Shown here piece by piece: positions 35,094-47,647 of a stretch of 64,000 nucleotides of DNA. Position 1 is the first letter of the stretch; every line of letters starts with the position of its first letter. The DNA lies in contig JACAAK010000011.1 of the NCBI GenBank assembly GCA_025093985.1, positions 992,001-1,056,000 of the forward strand. Direction: 5' to 3'. Position numbers and translations under genes: made by a program. Under the pieces are notes generated by a model that searched no databases, was not told where the DNA came from, and worked only from the letters and a program-made list of their open reading frames with translations. Source of the stretch: Calvatia gigantea. Its lineage: Eukaryota; Basidiomycota; Agaricomycetes; Agaricales; Lycoperdaceae.

Positions 35094-35273
35094 AGTGACA
35101 TTTAACTCGGACTTCTCAGGCAAGCGTGAGCTTCTACTCGAGGGAGCAATCCAAAGCCTGCACAGAAGTCATTGAGACTTGTTTGAATACTCCTGGGCTA
35201 TAGTGTTGAACCTCTCCCTGAGTGGAGACGATCCGAGCCCAGTTGCGAAGTAAGGTAACGCACGTAACATAAG
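35092..35273 (+). repeat. Second copy of D LTR 3' end and first leader bases
   Basis: Repeats 32613-32793 with one extra T. After it the true D leader continues (AATAACCTCC). This partial LTR marks where the D sequence resumes after the inserted B1 piece. Confidence 0.9.
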
Positions 35274-35479
35274 AATAACCTCCACCCTCACCTCCTTTCT
35301 CTCATTTCTATACGACTCCTGTCTCTTACGGCCAGCTTCTGCCGACTATCCCTTTGTCCAGTTGACGTGAGAAGCCTTCCCAGTACTAGGGTTAAGAAGA
35401 GTGGAACTTGGGTCCACTGACTTGTTTATCTGTCCTCCGCCAAGTAGCGTTGAGTAGATCCATACACCAACCCAACGCT

Positions 35480-37407
35480 CATTCGAGTCTCCTACTACTC
35501 CCCCACCTAAACGAACTCATCAACCAGAAGGACCTTCTGCACCATTCTTAGAAAGGATTTATCATACCCCACACACTAGATCACAAAAACCAAAACTACT
35601 ACAAGAATTACCAGCACCTACTAGAAAATCCACTGAGCCTGAACCACCGAAGCCAACACAAAGTGGCAAATTCGACTATTTTCAACCCGATTCGCCCGAG
35701 CAGGGTCCACCTCAAGAATCACTGCCACAGACACCGTCCAGAGCTGTATCCCCTTCCCAATTCGGAATCGAAAACCCCCACACCTTGCCATCCATCCTTG
35801 AAGACAACGAAGACAACGAGACGTTCCATCAGCTGCCCGAACATCCATCTGACTTCCAAGACATCCTCAATCGAGAAGGAACCCATCTTCTATACACTCC
35901 AGACACCCTCGAATACCCAGATATCCCGGGCTTTGAATCACAAGAACCAATTCATCCAGAAATCGAAGACATGGCTACTTCCACTCAAATGCAAATTGAA
36001 ACGAATAATGAACCAACCGACCAACCACCACCCCGATCAGGAGCCACAACTCCCATCTTTGGAATTGGACGACGAAGACCACCTGGAGAAGATCCTCCCC
36101 GCAGAGGTCGACAAGGAAGAGCGCCCTCTCCCTCCCCTCCCTCATCACGAAACTCCAGCCATGGTTCATTCACTCCGTCCTCTTTCTCCATTGGAAGAGA
36201 AGGAGGAGGTCGACAAAGACATCGTACTCCAGCCATTCAATTTGTAGGAAATGATGGAAATTCAAAAGAAATCGGACAAAAGCCCCCGAACTTCGACGGA
36301 ACAAACCCCCGATTCAAAACTTGGTGGATGCTAGTCAAAAACTATCTCGAAATGAACCCTAGAGCATTTATGGATGACCAGCGACAGATCAGATTCGTCC
36401 TCGGCCTTATGGTCGAAGGGAAAGCCGGATCCTGGTCTGAACAATATTACAAAAGCCGAATTACCGATGCCTGTGGAAAACCCATCCCTTGGAAATACTC
36501 TACCTTCGAAGAGTTCGAAATTGAAATCTTGAAACACTTCACTCCAGTAGATGAACAAATCACTGCATGAAGACAATGGTATGAATTGAAGCAAAATAAG
36601 TCCTCAGCAGCAGACTTCAATCTTGAATTCCAACACCTTGCATCTATTGGAGGAATTCAAGACAATGAAGCATTAATTGAACAATATAAATGAGGACTCA
36701 ATCCTAATCTCGCAAGAGAAGTATGGACTAGAAAAGAAGGACCACCCGAAACCATTGCTGAATGGTATACCAATGTGGTACGACGAGACTCAGTCAATTG
36801 TCAAGCCAATGCAATGTGGCCTAGAAACTTCTCTCGAAACCCAACTCCCTACCAACCACCCCATTTCCCCCAACCAACCTACCACACTCGTTTTCAACCA
36901 AATCGCCAACCTGCATGAACCATACATGAAATGCAGGCAGAACCTCAAGACCCCTACGAACCACCTTACGAAGACAAAGAACTATATCCCCCAGAACAAG
37001 ACTACACTCATGAAGACTACAACCTGGATGACCCCGAATTACAACTAAACGCCGTATTTACTGCTGAGCAAGTCACTCGCTACAAAGCTGGGAAATGCAT
37101 AGGTTGCGGAAAATTTGGACACCTTATCAGCAACTGTCCAAATCCTGACCCAAACTTGTCCAAGGAAAAACCACCTCCTAGACGACCCAACCCACCACAA
37201 AGAAGATTCATGCAACCACCCCGTTATGCACAACCCTCACAACCTCAAGCTTCCAGGAATTATTCCAGTGCCGCCCCTAATCAAACCTGAAAGATCTCTG
37301 CACTTGATATCCAAGCAATGATCAGAGAACTTCCAACGGATGAACAAATGGAATTCAGAGAAGCATATATCTCTGACCCAATGCTTAAGCCCTTCGGGGA
37401 TTTTTGA
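35480..37407 (+). pseudogene. D gag (four in-frame TGA codons)
   Basis: One frame runs from about 35480 to TGA 37405-37407. The N-terminal 250 residues are Pro/acidic; the capsid-like part starts near 36260 (PNFDGTNPRFKTWW, MVKNYLEMNP-type region) and a CCHC knuckle is at about 37097-37138 (CIGCGKFGHLISNC). Premature TGA occur at 36568, 36691, 36916 and 37288; the family-A copy has Arg, Lys or other codons there, and all fit CGA to TGA. The start codon is not certain. The last sense codons are GAT TTT before TGA, where pol follows in the -1 frame. Confidence 0.85.
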
Positions 37408-37409
37408 AG
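37398..37409 (+). promoter_or_regulatory. Candidate -1 frameshift site between gag and pol of D
   Basis: GGATTTTTGA: gag ends with TTT then TGA; slipping back one base on the T run continues as TTT TTG AAG into pol. Family A has GGATTTTTAA at the same place (49654-49663) with pol again in the -1 frame. Confidence 0.6.
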
Positions 37410-40400
37410 GCATCACCCAATCCTGTAAAGGAATCGCTGGGTGACCCACAAATCAATCTAATAAAACTCCCTACCTCGGACAATAAAGCGTCAATCTTTC
37501 TCCCTATCAAACTCAATCAGAACCATCTACGAAATATCCCAGTCACCGCTCTAATTGACTCTGGAGCCCAAGGAAACTTCATCTCCTCGAATTTTACAAA
37601 CACCTATGGACTACGAACATGCCCTATCAAACATCCTATCAAAGTATCCAATGCGGATGGAACTTCCAATGAAAATGGATCAATCTATGAAAGCGTTGAA
37701 TTGAACACCTTAATTGATGGAAAACAATGCCAATTCGAAGCCTACGTCTCAGGAATAGGATCCAAAGATCTAATCCTAGGATACCCATGGCTACAACAAA
37801 CAAACCCAGACATAAATTGGACTACTCAAGAGTTCAAATGGCGAAACAACGACAACATCATACCCTTAATCGTAAAATCCACAAACGGACCTACCACTAT
37901 CAATGAAATTGCCTTAGATATCCATGGAATGAATGATGCTGAACGCTATACCTGCCTAGACAAAGACTTTGACCCACTTGCTGTAAAGGTCTTCGAAGCG
38001 ATCATCCATTCGGAAGAACCTGAACTCTCTATTGATGAACTCAAACTCTACTTGGAAAACATTGATTTCGATGAATTCCATTTGGAACACGAACTCTACG
38101 GAATCACTCAAACTCCACATGAACTCGAAATCAATACGAAGATCACCCAAGCTACAAGTCTCACGCAAAAGTCAACTCCAAAAATTGATACAAAGGTACC
38201 CAGGAAATACAAGAAATTCACTTCACTCTTCGACACAAAGAAATCTGAGCAATTTCCCCCTCCTAGGCCATACGACCATAAAATCGAACTCTTGGATACC
38301 TTCAAACCAGAACTAGGGAAAACGTACCCCTTATCACCCCTTGAAACTGAAGAACTCAAGAAGTTCATAAGCAAAAACCTCCGAAAAGGATACATCCGAG
38401 AATCTGAATCTCCCATGGCCTCATCCTTCTTCTTTGTAGGAAAGAAGGATGGGAAACTTCGACCATGTCAAGATTACCGTTATCTAAATAAACATACCAA
38501 GAAGAATGCATACCCTATTCCTATGATAACGACAATTATGGACAAACTTCAAGGAGCAAAACTATTCACTAAAATGGACGTCCGACTCGGATACAACAAC
38601 ATCCGTATTCGAGAAGGAGACCAATGGAAAGCCGCATTCAAAACTCCAATCGGGCTTTACGAACCGAACGTCATGTTCTTTGGAATGTGCAACTCCCCAG
38701 CCACCTTCCAAAAGATGATGGACACTATATTCACAAAGATGCTAGATAAAGGAGGAATTATAATCTATATGGACGACATCCTCATCTACGCAAAAACTCA
38801 GGAAGAAATGGATCGCCTTACTCTGGAAGCACTTCAGATCTTGAAAGACAACGATCTATACCTGAAACTAGAAAAATGCAAATTCGATAAAATCCATCTA
38901 GAATATCTCAGCATGATAATCTCCCCCGACAAGATCGAAATGGACAACACCAAACTCTGTGAAATAGAAGAATGGCCCTTACCCCACACTACCTGCAATG
39001 TCAGAAAATTCATGGGATTCTGTAACTTCTACCGAAAATTCATACATCGTTATGCCGACATCTCTTGACCGCTTAATGCTCTTCTATCCAAAACAAAGAA
39101 ATTCGAATGGGAACACAAAGCAAACGAAGCCTTCAACCAACTAAAATCCGAATTCATGAAGAAGCCCGTTTTGCTGATGCCAGACCAAACAAGACCCTTC
39201 TTTATTGAAACCGATGCCTCAAAATATGCCTTAGGAGCAGTCTTATCACAGCAAGACATGAACGGAAACTACCACCCAGTAGCTTTCCTATCCAAAGCAT
39301 TCAACCCTACCCAACGAAACTATGAAATACACGACAGGGAACTCCTTGCCATAATCATGGCACTAGAAGAATGGCGACATTACCTAGAAGGAGCCCAACA
39401 TCGCGTAACAATACGAACTGATCACAAGAACCTCACCTTTTGGAGAAAGCCCCAAAATATCTCCAGAAGACAAGCTCGATGGCTTGGTTTCCTCACACAT
39501 TTCGACTTCACAATTGAACACGTCCCAGGAACCAAAATACCTGCCGCCGATGCCCTCTCACGTCGACCAGATCACACCCCAGATGATGACAATGACAACG
39601 AAAATGTTATTGTCTTACCCGAGGAAGTATTCCTCAGGGAAATCACTGTATTACCCAACAAACTATTCATTTCCGTGGTTGATCAGGAATTACAGAACGA
39701 CATCGTAAAATCATCGAAATATAACAAAATCACCATGGAAGCCATGAAACGGCTTCTATCAGAATCACCAGAAGCAATAAATCCGAAATATGGGATGATT
39801 CCCAGGCCACATAGACATCTTATGACATTTGAAGGGAAGATCATTATCCCAGAAGACATGGAACTCCGCCGACATGTCATCCAACGATACCACGACCACC
39901 CTTCGGTCGGACACCCCGGAGAACAAGAAACTTATCGCCTGGCCAAAGCTGAAGTATATTGGCCAGGAATGAGTACCTTCGTACGAAATTACGTTAAAGG
40001 ATGCAGCAAATGCCAACAATTTAAAATTAACCGAAATCCTTCCCACCCTTCATTGCAACCGATACCACCGCTGATATCTACTAGACCATTCGCCCATATC
40101 ACTATGGATCTGCTGACCGATTTACCGAAATCCCACGGATTCGACTCAATTCTGTCCATAGTGGACCATGGACTTACGAAGGGGGTAATTCTCACTCCTT
40201 GTACAAAGGAAGTCACTGCCAAAGGAATTGCCGATATAATTATAGACAAGGTCTACACCAGATTCGGACTACCGGACAAGATAATCTCCGACCATGACCC
40301 CAGATTCCGAGCAAACTCCAGTCAAGCTCTCATGAAATGACTTGGAATCACCCAATCATTCTCATCAGCCTACCACCCTCAATCGGATGGAACAACAGAA

Positions 40401-41165
40401 CGATTCAATCAGGAAATTGCAGCGTACCTGTCTATCTACTGTACAGGAAATCCCTCCACCTGGTCTAAAGCACTCCCAATCCTCGAATTCTCCCACAATT
40501 CATGAACACACTCGGACTGGAAACAAACTCCTTTTGAACTCATGTACGGAACAAAACCCCATGGAATACCCACCATTCTGGAGGAATCAAACTTCACCAC
40601 TACTGAAGAATGAATAAAACTCCTAGACCATGCATGAAGAGAAGCAATTGCTGCCCACAAACTAGCTATGGAACACATGGAACAACGAATCAAAGCAAAA
40701 TTCAAACCCTTCACCCTAGGACAAAAAGTGTGGCTTGAATGGAGAAACCTGAAACTCCCATTCAAATCAAACAAGATCGCACCAAAACGCCTTGGACCAT
40801 TCACTATCAAAGAAGTCTTATCGCCGCTCTCCTACCGACTGAAACTACCTGAAACATGGAAGATTCACAACGTATTCCACGCTACCCTTCTCTCCGAATA
40901 CACCGAAAACAATACCCATGGATCAAACCCACAACCACCTCTCCCTGATATAATAGAAGGAGAAGAAGAATACGAAATCGAAGGCATCTTGAACCATAGA
41001 ACCAAGAATAAACAAAGGGAATACTACATCAAGTGGAAAGGTTACAGCCACGAAGAAAACTCTTGGGAAAACGAAGCACAACTCTCACCACATGCCCAAG
41101 AAATGTTACGAAAATACCAACGAGAACACCACCTAATTCCCATCCCACCTAAAAGATATAAATAA
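37404..41165 (+). pseudogene. D pol: protease, RT, RNase H, integrase, chromodomain (five TGA)
   Basis: A single frame of about 1,250 codons ends at TAA 41163-41165. Motifs in order: protease DSGAQGNF (37557), RT with LGYNNIRIREGDQWKAAF and IIIYMDDIL (38767), RNase H with IETDASKYALGA and HDRELLAI (about 39205-39345), integrase zinc site H-H-C-C (about 39885-40015), catalytic MDLLTD (40105), SDHDPRF (40290) and TERFNQE (40393), then chromodomain EYEIEGIL to ENSWENE (40970-41085). Stops are TGA at 39066, 40338, 40503, 40611 and 40635. Where family A is readable, Arg stands at most of these. No frameshift, so this copy was active recently. Confidence 0.9.
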
Positions 41166-41226
41166 TCCAGGATTCACCCAACTTCTCCATCATTCCTTAA
41201 CAGCACTTCTACAAACCGAACTACCA

Positions 41227-43044
41227 ATGGCACCAACCCAGAAAAACTATAAGAAGGGAAAGAAAGCGGCCATTGTAGCCTCATCCCCCTCTCCTTCCCT
41301 CTCTTCAATCTCTTCCCTCTCTACAAAAAATAATTCCCCAGTCAGAAAAGCCCATTCTCTCCCCTCCTCCCCTCGTATTCCTATATCCTACCCTCCCACC
41401 ATCACACCTGTGGGCCACGAAACCCCAATTCTCCCCACCATCCAAATTAACGAACTACTCGAAAAGCCCATTATCACCCTCCCAAATGCTGTCTTTACCA
41501 AAGACGAGCTCCAACAATTCGCAGACCAGAACAAACAATTCTGGGTCGACGTCTTCATCGGCCCAGATTGTGTCTACATTCCCCCCTCCATTGAATCATC
41601 TCCCAGTACCCCCTGGGATAGACTCACCTACCCAACAAGAATGGGAAGCAGCTCCACTGTATCCCAACTTCATCCCCAGCGAACAGAGGTACCAAACCCA
41701 CCCAATAACCCCAAACCAAGAGACCCGCCAGTCTCTTTCTCCAATGTCGTCGCCAGAGCCACTCCCCATACCGCCACCTACGATACGAAATCAACCCTAC
41801 AGCGGCTCCTCTGGTCGCCAAAACCAAAGTATGTCTACCCAATCCGGACCGACAAACCCCCCCCAACACTCCCCTCGGAGCGAGCTGGGATCCCAAAATC
41901 TATTAGGGCAGAGCTTCCTGTCCTCAACCAACAACACATTCCCCACTCTACCGCCGGCCCCTCTCCAAAGTCCCCCACAACCACCACTGTCAACCTTGAA
42001 CCCCCCAGGTCAGCCTGGGATGAATTACACCCCACTGAACACTCGGCCACTGGTTACATCACAGCCAACCCATCCGACCGAGATCCCAACAGCCGAAGCA
42101 GCTTCTCCCCTGAACCTCCCTCTGTGAACGATAGACCTTCGCCCATGGAGTTATGGGCTAGAACTGATTTCTCATCTGAGGGATCCCTCCGCATGATGGT
42201 CTTCAAGGGAGACCATCGAACTCGCTTCCGCTCCGAATATCTACATAATGCCAATCAGCGAAATCACTGGCGCATCATCTGTGACACCATTTCACAGCTC
42301 GAACATCTTTCTCGGGATTATGAGCATGCTACCGATCGAGCAGCCCTATTTATCCAGGCATCACGAAGCCTTGGATTACCTCAGGCTTACACCCACTACC
42401 TCAACGAGCATAGCGTTAAGCCTATCCCACCCAACCAGCGAACTGGCCCTTCTAAGGTCAGACCACACCAACAAGCCCATTTCCCCATGAGAGAATCCCC
42501 CCCCAAACCGCATGTACCTTCCCCATCCACACCTCTCCCATCCGGACGAACAAATCCCACCCGAACGACTCAAAGCGGCCATACACAACTTAATGGGCCA
42601 ACTGGACCAACTTCTAAACCTCCGAAGCCAGTCCGAAAACCCCTCGGTTCCAACCCAGGATGAGGAAGAACCCCAACCCAACCCCGAGCTATGAACGACC
42701 CAAACTTCGACCTGAAGGCCTTTTGTGAAAAATGTGCCAAACTCCATCTCCCTGCCGTAGGTCACTGGGCCAGTGATTGTGCCTATACCACTTGCCCCAT
42801 CTGTCGAAAAACCCGCCCTGGCCATTACCACTGGACCTGCCCCCAATACCTCTGCCGACTCTGTGAAACTATCAATCCGAAACACAAACCGGAAGATTGC
42901 CCGAAATACGTCGACCACGTCCAAGCTGTCGAAAATATGAAACAATGTTTCCAAGAACAACTCCTGGAAAACCCCCGTGATGCCTTCGACGACAAATATT
43001 ATGATGACGGGGTATCTTTGGACTACTCAGTCTTATCCACGTAA
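41227..43044 (+). CDS. D ORF3: proline-rich protein with three zinc-knuckle-like motifs
   Basis: 605 codons in one frame, starting 61 nt after the pol stop, with one in-frame TGA (42661-42663, fits CGA). It has a basic start (MAPTQKNYKKGKKAA), a conserved block AVFTKDELQQFADQ (about residue 96-109), a Pro/Ser-rich middle, a helical core (EYLHNANQRNHWRIICDTI to FIQASRSLGLPQAY, nt 42236-42390) and a C-terminal zinc region: CEKC-x9-H-x4-C, CPIC-x6-H-x4-C and CRLC-x6-H-x4-C (42724-42900). All blocks recur in the family-A copies. It occupies the env position but has no signal peptide or membrane segment. Nucleic-acid binding is likely; role unknown. Confidence 0.75.
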
Positions 43045-43076
43045 ATTTCGGAGTAATTTACCTAGAGACAGGCTAA

Positions 43077-43704
43077 TGTTACGAACTTACCACATCCCCG
43101 GACTCTCCAAACTAACGTATTAACCTTCTTAACAGACTTTCTATTATTCCCTCTGTATACCCTGGTCCGTTCTTTATTTATTTATCACATGTACTTCTAC
43201 CTCTGCTTCTTATGATTCATTCTGAATCATGTTCCTGTTTCACCTTCATCTTTTCCCGCCATTGTACTTCTCCTTACCTGGCTCTATCTTCTTATGACTC
43301 ATACTCGTTCTTCTGTATTCATTTCACCCATCCCTACGATTCCTCAGATTACCAATTAACCCGTAGTAGTTCTCATTGACTCATATCTACTTACTACGTA
43401 ATCTCTCATCTCTTATTTGTAGCTAGTATATAAACCTTAAGTAGTACTTTGTATTACTTCAGGTTATTCTAGTAACAAGCTTCCTTATCTTCGCTCGTCT
43501 GCTACAAGGCTAACAACCTTGGGGACTGCAGTGACATTTAACTCGGACTTCTCAGGCAAGCGTGAGCTTCTACTCGAGGGAGCGATCCGAAGCCTGCACA
43601 GAAGTCATTGAGACTTGTCGAATACTCCTGGGCTATAGTGTTGAACCTCTCCCTGAGTGGAGACAATCTGAGCCCGGTTGCGAAGTAAGGTAATGCACAT
43701 AACA
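43077..43704 (+). repeat. D 3' LTR
   Basis: 628 bp, ends GCACATAACA, followed by target duplicate GTCAC. Differences from the 5' LTR are nearly all transitions, several at CpG (GCACGTAACA versus GCACATAACA). Confidence 0.92.
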
Positions 43705-46700
43705 GTCACTGAAGATATATGGGAGGAAGAGGATGAACTAGATCCAACCAAGCCAGCTGATCTACTAGACTACATCCAACTGTTCACACATCTTTTCAAT
43801 AAAATGACCTTTGATAAACTACCACAATGAATGGAATGGGATCATGAAATAATCTTAACAGAAGATGTACCCAGAGAAATAAACACTGGAACATACAATA
43901 TGACAATCAAGAAACAAGATGAGCTCAAAGCCTTTATCAAAGAAAATCTCGAGTCAGGATGCATATGGCCATCAAAATCCCCATATGTAGCCCCCACTTT
44001 CTTCATCCCAAAGAAAGACAGTTCAAAATGACTAATCCAGGACTACAGATGGTTAAACAGCATAGTAGTAAAAGACAAGACACCATTACCCAGAATCAGA
44101 GAAATAATTGACAAATTGGGAAAAGTGAGATACTTCAACAAACTTGACATCATTTGGGAATACAACAATGTCAGAATCAAGGAAGGGGACAAATGGAAAG
44201 CAGTCTTTTTGACCAATGAAGGATTATTTGAGCCAACTGTAATGTATTTCAGGTTAAGCAATCCACCTGAAACATTCTCCAGGATGATGTCAAGCATTTT
44301 CCAAGACCTATTACAAAATGGAGACATTGTAAACTACATGGATGACTTCATAATCCCAGGGGACACCAAAGAACAACTGGAAGAATGAATGATATGATTC
44401 CTGAAGTGAGTGGCTGTTATGAATATCAATATTTATGATATTATAAATGTCAAGAATGTTGATGTAATCAATGACATCATAATTGGTTATAATCAATACA
44501 TTATATATTGATTATATGATAATATATACAAAGTCTCATAAGACTTGTATGATATAGAGACATTAGTCAAAAGTCTTAACATTAACAGTATAACAAGATC
44601 AAGTCATATACTTAGTCATATGATGATTATACTACAACTAGTATAGTTACTTGAAAGATGACTATATATCTTAGCATAATCCATACGATAAGATAATAGT
44701 AATAGATTAAGTATTATTCTAATACTTAATACGATCTAGACCTAGGACGAAAGTCTAGTAACAATCTAGACTAAGACTAGAACAATCCAGATGTACTCTA
44801 TACTTAGAATCTATCTAGACCTATCTAGAACATACCTAGATTTAATAGACTATAATTAGAACTCTATTGTTTGACTAATATAGATACTTATATAATACTT
44901 CAAAGTTGTACCACTTTGAAGTTGTACCACTTTTATATACCATATATAGACAAGTAACATACCAATACAGTATAATACAGTAGTATGTTGTTGTAGTATA
45001 TAAATCCCTCAACTTGACCAGTAGAATCCATCATTCCTACTTGGTTAGGTGGAGACTCAATCTATAACTCTTATCATCCTCTCTTATAATCTGATCTTAA
45101 GAAACCTCTTCTCAGTGATTAAGCTTACTTTATAAGATCTCATAAGAGTTATATATTGAAGGTTATAGATAACTGATTGTAGACCTAAGACTATTTATAA
45201 CTATATTGTGTGTAGTTATAAATAGTTAATAAAGCCTTCAAGAAGGAGTCCCCTTTGATATCACAACTGCCTGTAGATATCAGGTTGGTGAAGGGCAAAG
45301 CCAATCTCACTATAACAGTGGCAGAATACAACCTTTGTTTTAAATAGTCAAAATGCATATTTGATGCTGAAGAAATCCCCATGCTGGGAATAAAAATAGG
45401 ACATGGACATATTGAAATGGAGGAAGAAAAAGTCAAGGCAGTATGAGACTGGCCCAAACCCAAAAACAAAAAAGGAGTAGAACACTTCTTAGGGTTTACC
45501 AATTATTACTGTCAGTTCATAAAAGACTTCAGTAAAATCGCAACCTCTCTAAACCAGCTCAAAGGAGCTACCAAATGGAACTGGAAAGAAGAACACTGGT
45601 CAGCATTCGACAAACTGAAACAATAAATCACCAAAGAGCCTACCCTGACATTACCCCAAAGAGAAGGACAATTCCGAGTAGAAGTCAACACCTCAGACTA
45701 CACATTAGGAGGGGTGCTATCACAGGAACAAGACAAGAAGTGGCACCCAATTGCATTCACATCACACACACTCTCCCCAGTAGAATGAAACTACAAAATT
45801 TATGACAAGGAGTTACTGGCCATTATTCATGCACTAAAAGAATGGCAACACTATCTATTAGATGCTGAAGAAAAATTTGAAATCTAGATAGACCATGAAA
45901 ACCTCAAATACTATAGAGAACCACAAAAACTCAACAGAGGACAAGCAAGATGGTACCTGTGACTACAAGACTATGACTTCATCCTACAACATATGCCAGG
46001 AAAGACAAACACAAAAGCAGACCTACTATCTAGAATTTACCAAGAACCAAGCCAAGAAGATGACAAACTAGTCACCATGATCTGAGAAAGTTGGCTACAG
46101 GACAAGCCAAGGGACAAGGAAAGCTCCAAAGAGACCATCCTACTCTGTGCAGAACTGTTCATTATGCTGACATTCATGGACCAGATAAAGACAAACTACT
46201 AAAGAGAAATGAACGTCACTTCAGGACTTCTAAAAGAAGAATCTGATATCTTGGAACATGATGGAATAATCTACAAAGGAGCCAGCATATACATACTACC
46301 CAACCCCACTCTCCAAGAAGAGATACTACAACAATATCATGATGCACCAGACACGGGACACCCAGGACAACATAGGATGATCAAGTTGATCACTAGAGAC
46401 TATTGGTGGCCAACAATATGAAATGATGCCAAGAAAAATATGTCAAGGGATGCCAGAACTGCCAAAGAAACAAGCCATGCATAGCACCATTGAAAATGCT
46501 GCTACACCCACTCCCTGTACCCAATGGACCATGGGAAGAGATAAGCATCAACCTCATTGGACCACTACCAGAATCAGAAGAAAAGGACACTATCTTAGTA
46601 ATCGTCGACTGGTTCTCAAAAATGATACAACTTATAGCAACAAGAACAGATGTATCCTCAAAGGAAATAGCACAGTTTTACAGGAACAAAATATGGAAAC

Positions 46701-46742
46701 TACATGAGGTGCCATGGAAAATCCTTAGCAACCAAGGACCAC
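43705..46742 (+). pseudogene. B1 pol, RT to integrase part (split by a family-E LTR)
   Basis: Continues B1 after D. RT is at 43831-44390 (VNYMDDF at about 44328), RNase H at about 45660-45960, the integrase zinc site at about 46330-46470 and the first catalytic region near 46515-46640. Stops include TGA and some TAG. A interrupts the integrase after ACCAC (46738-46742); the remainder is at 57882. Confidence 0.85.
44415..45317 (+). repeat. Solo LTR, family E, in B1 pol
   Basis: 903 bp with perfect 5-bp duplication GTGGC (44410-44414, 45318-45322), inserted between RT and RNase H coding sequence. The CTAGA cluster lies at about 44735-44850. Confidence 0.93.
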
Positions 46743-47256
46743 TGTTATGACTTCTTATTCTAGCATTATCCTTTTATGGACTTATTTCCTTTCCTGTCTG
46801 CTTCTTTTAATTATATCCATGTATGTACTTTTAGTTTACTTCTCTTCGTCTCCTTTCTTGTCTCTGAATTCACCACTATTCCCATCCCTACCTGATATGG
46901 TGTTCATGATTCCTTTCTTGTCCTATCTCTTCCTATATGGTAGATGTTTAACACATTTACATATCCTTTGTCCTTTATCTTTCTTCTGACTTATCTAGTA
47001 TAAGTAGTTAGTTAGATACTCCTTGTAGTAGACAGTTTGAACTGGCTACCAGCCTCTTATCTTCCACAATCCTCTTGCCTAAACTAAGGCCTCGTCTAAC
47101 AAGTGACTCACCTTACTTCTTGACCGACTATATATAGAAACAAGTCCCTGAGTGGATCCCCTCTATATATAGATCCCTGCGTTAACTCTATTAGGAGTAA
47201 GTCTGTATAGATGCCCTTTAGGGAAGACAACCTACAAGGTAAGTGTGCACATAACA
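46743..47256 (+). repeat. A 5' LTR
   Basis: TGTTATGACTT...GTGCACATAACA. The conserved inverted repeat TATATATAG...CTATATATAG spans about 47130-47172. Confidence 0.92.
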
Positions 47257-47647
47257 TTAGCTCAAACTCCAATCTACAGTACTAGTTACTGCCACATAAC
47301 TAGGGATACCTCTACAGTTACCTAGAATGTTAGTGCCTGATTGTGGGCTAGGTTGTTCTCATAAGCCTATTAGGGCTTCAACTCATTAGTTTATTGGGAC
47401 TAGCCTATTGTGGCACTGCCTATTGGGGCACAGTTGTTCATAGCCCTATTGTGGGCTCAACTCAAACCTATTGTGGTTTTTATTATACTTTACAGATATC
47501 GGATGGCATTGCAGATTGCTGCAATCAACGGACGATAGCTATATCTTGGCATTGCATATTGTTGCAAGCAACAAGCTATTAGCACCCTAATACAAAGGAG
47601 AGTCGTGTACTATACACATGCGTAATTCACCAAGGACAAAATTCAAG
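47257..47647 (+). other. A leader with short repeats and hairpins
   Basis: 391 bp before gag. CCTATTGTGG-type motifs occur five times (about 47365-47477), and two hairpins follow (ATTGCAG/CTGCAAT at 47508-47525, TTGCATATTGTTGCAA at 47551-47566). No TGG-type tRNA primer site directly follows the LTR. These may be packaging or priming structures. Confidence 0.45.

Larger units (their letters stand above)
32162..43704 (+). mobile_element. Chromovirus D, full length, near-intact coding
   Basis: Two 628-bp LTRs (32162-32789, 43077-43704) and a perfect 5-bp duplication GTCAC (32157-32161, 43705-43709) define an insertion into B1 pol. The order is LTR, leader, gag, pol, ORF3, LTR. The LTRs differ at about 2% of sites, nearly all transitions, so it is younger than A. 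A 2,300-bp piece of B1 lies in its 5' LTR/leader junction, so the element measures 11.5 kb instead of about 9.1 kb. Confidence 0.93.

Noticed and set aside
35663..36247. 194-codon frame overlapping D gag
   Set aside because: The gag frame over the same stretch leads directly into the capsid and knuckle motifs; this one does not.
41486..42127. 213-codon frame overlapping D ORF3
   Set aside because: Only the main frame shares blocks with family A; the overlapping frame is proline-rich by composition and has no counterpart there.
35480..43044. TGA read as an amino acid in the retroelements
   Set aside because: Host genes in the island end with TGA (8931, 11461 and 24287 genes), and many TGA sites line up with Arg in the sister copy, so mutation explains them better.
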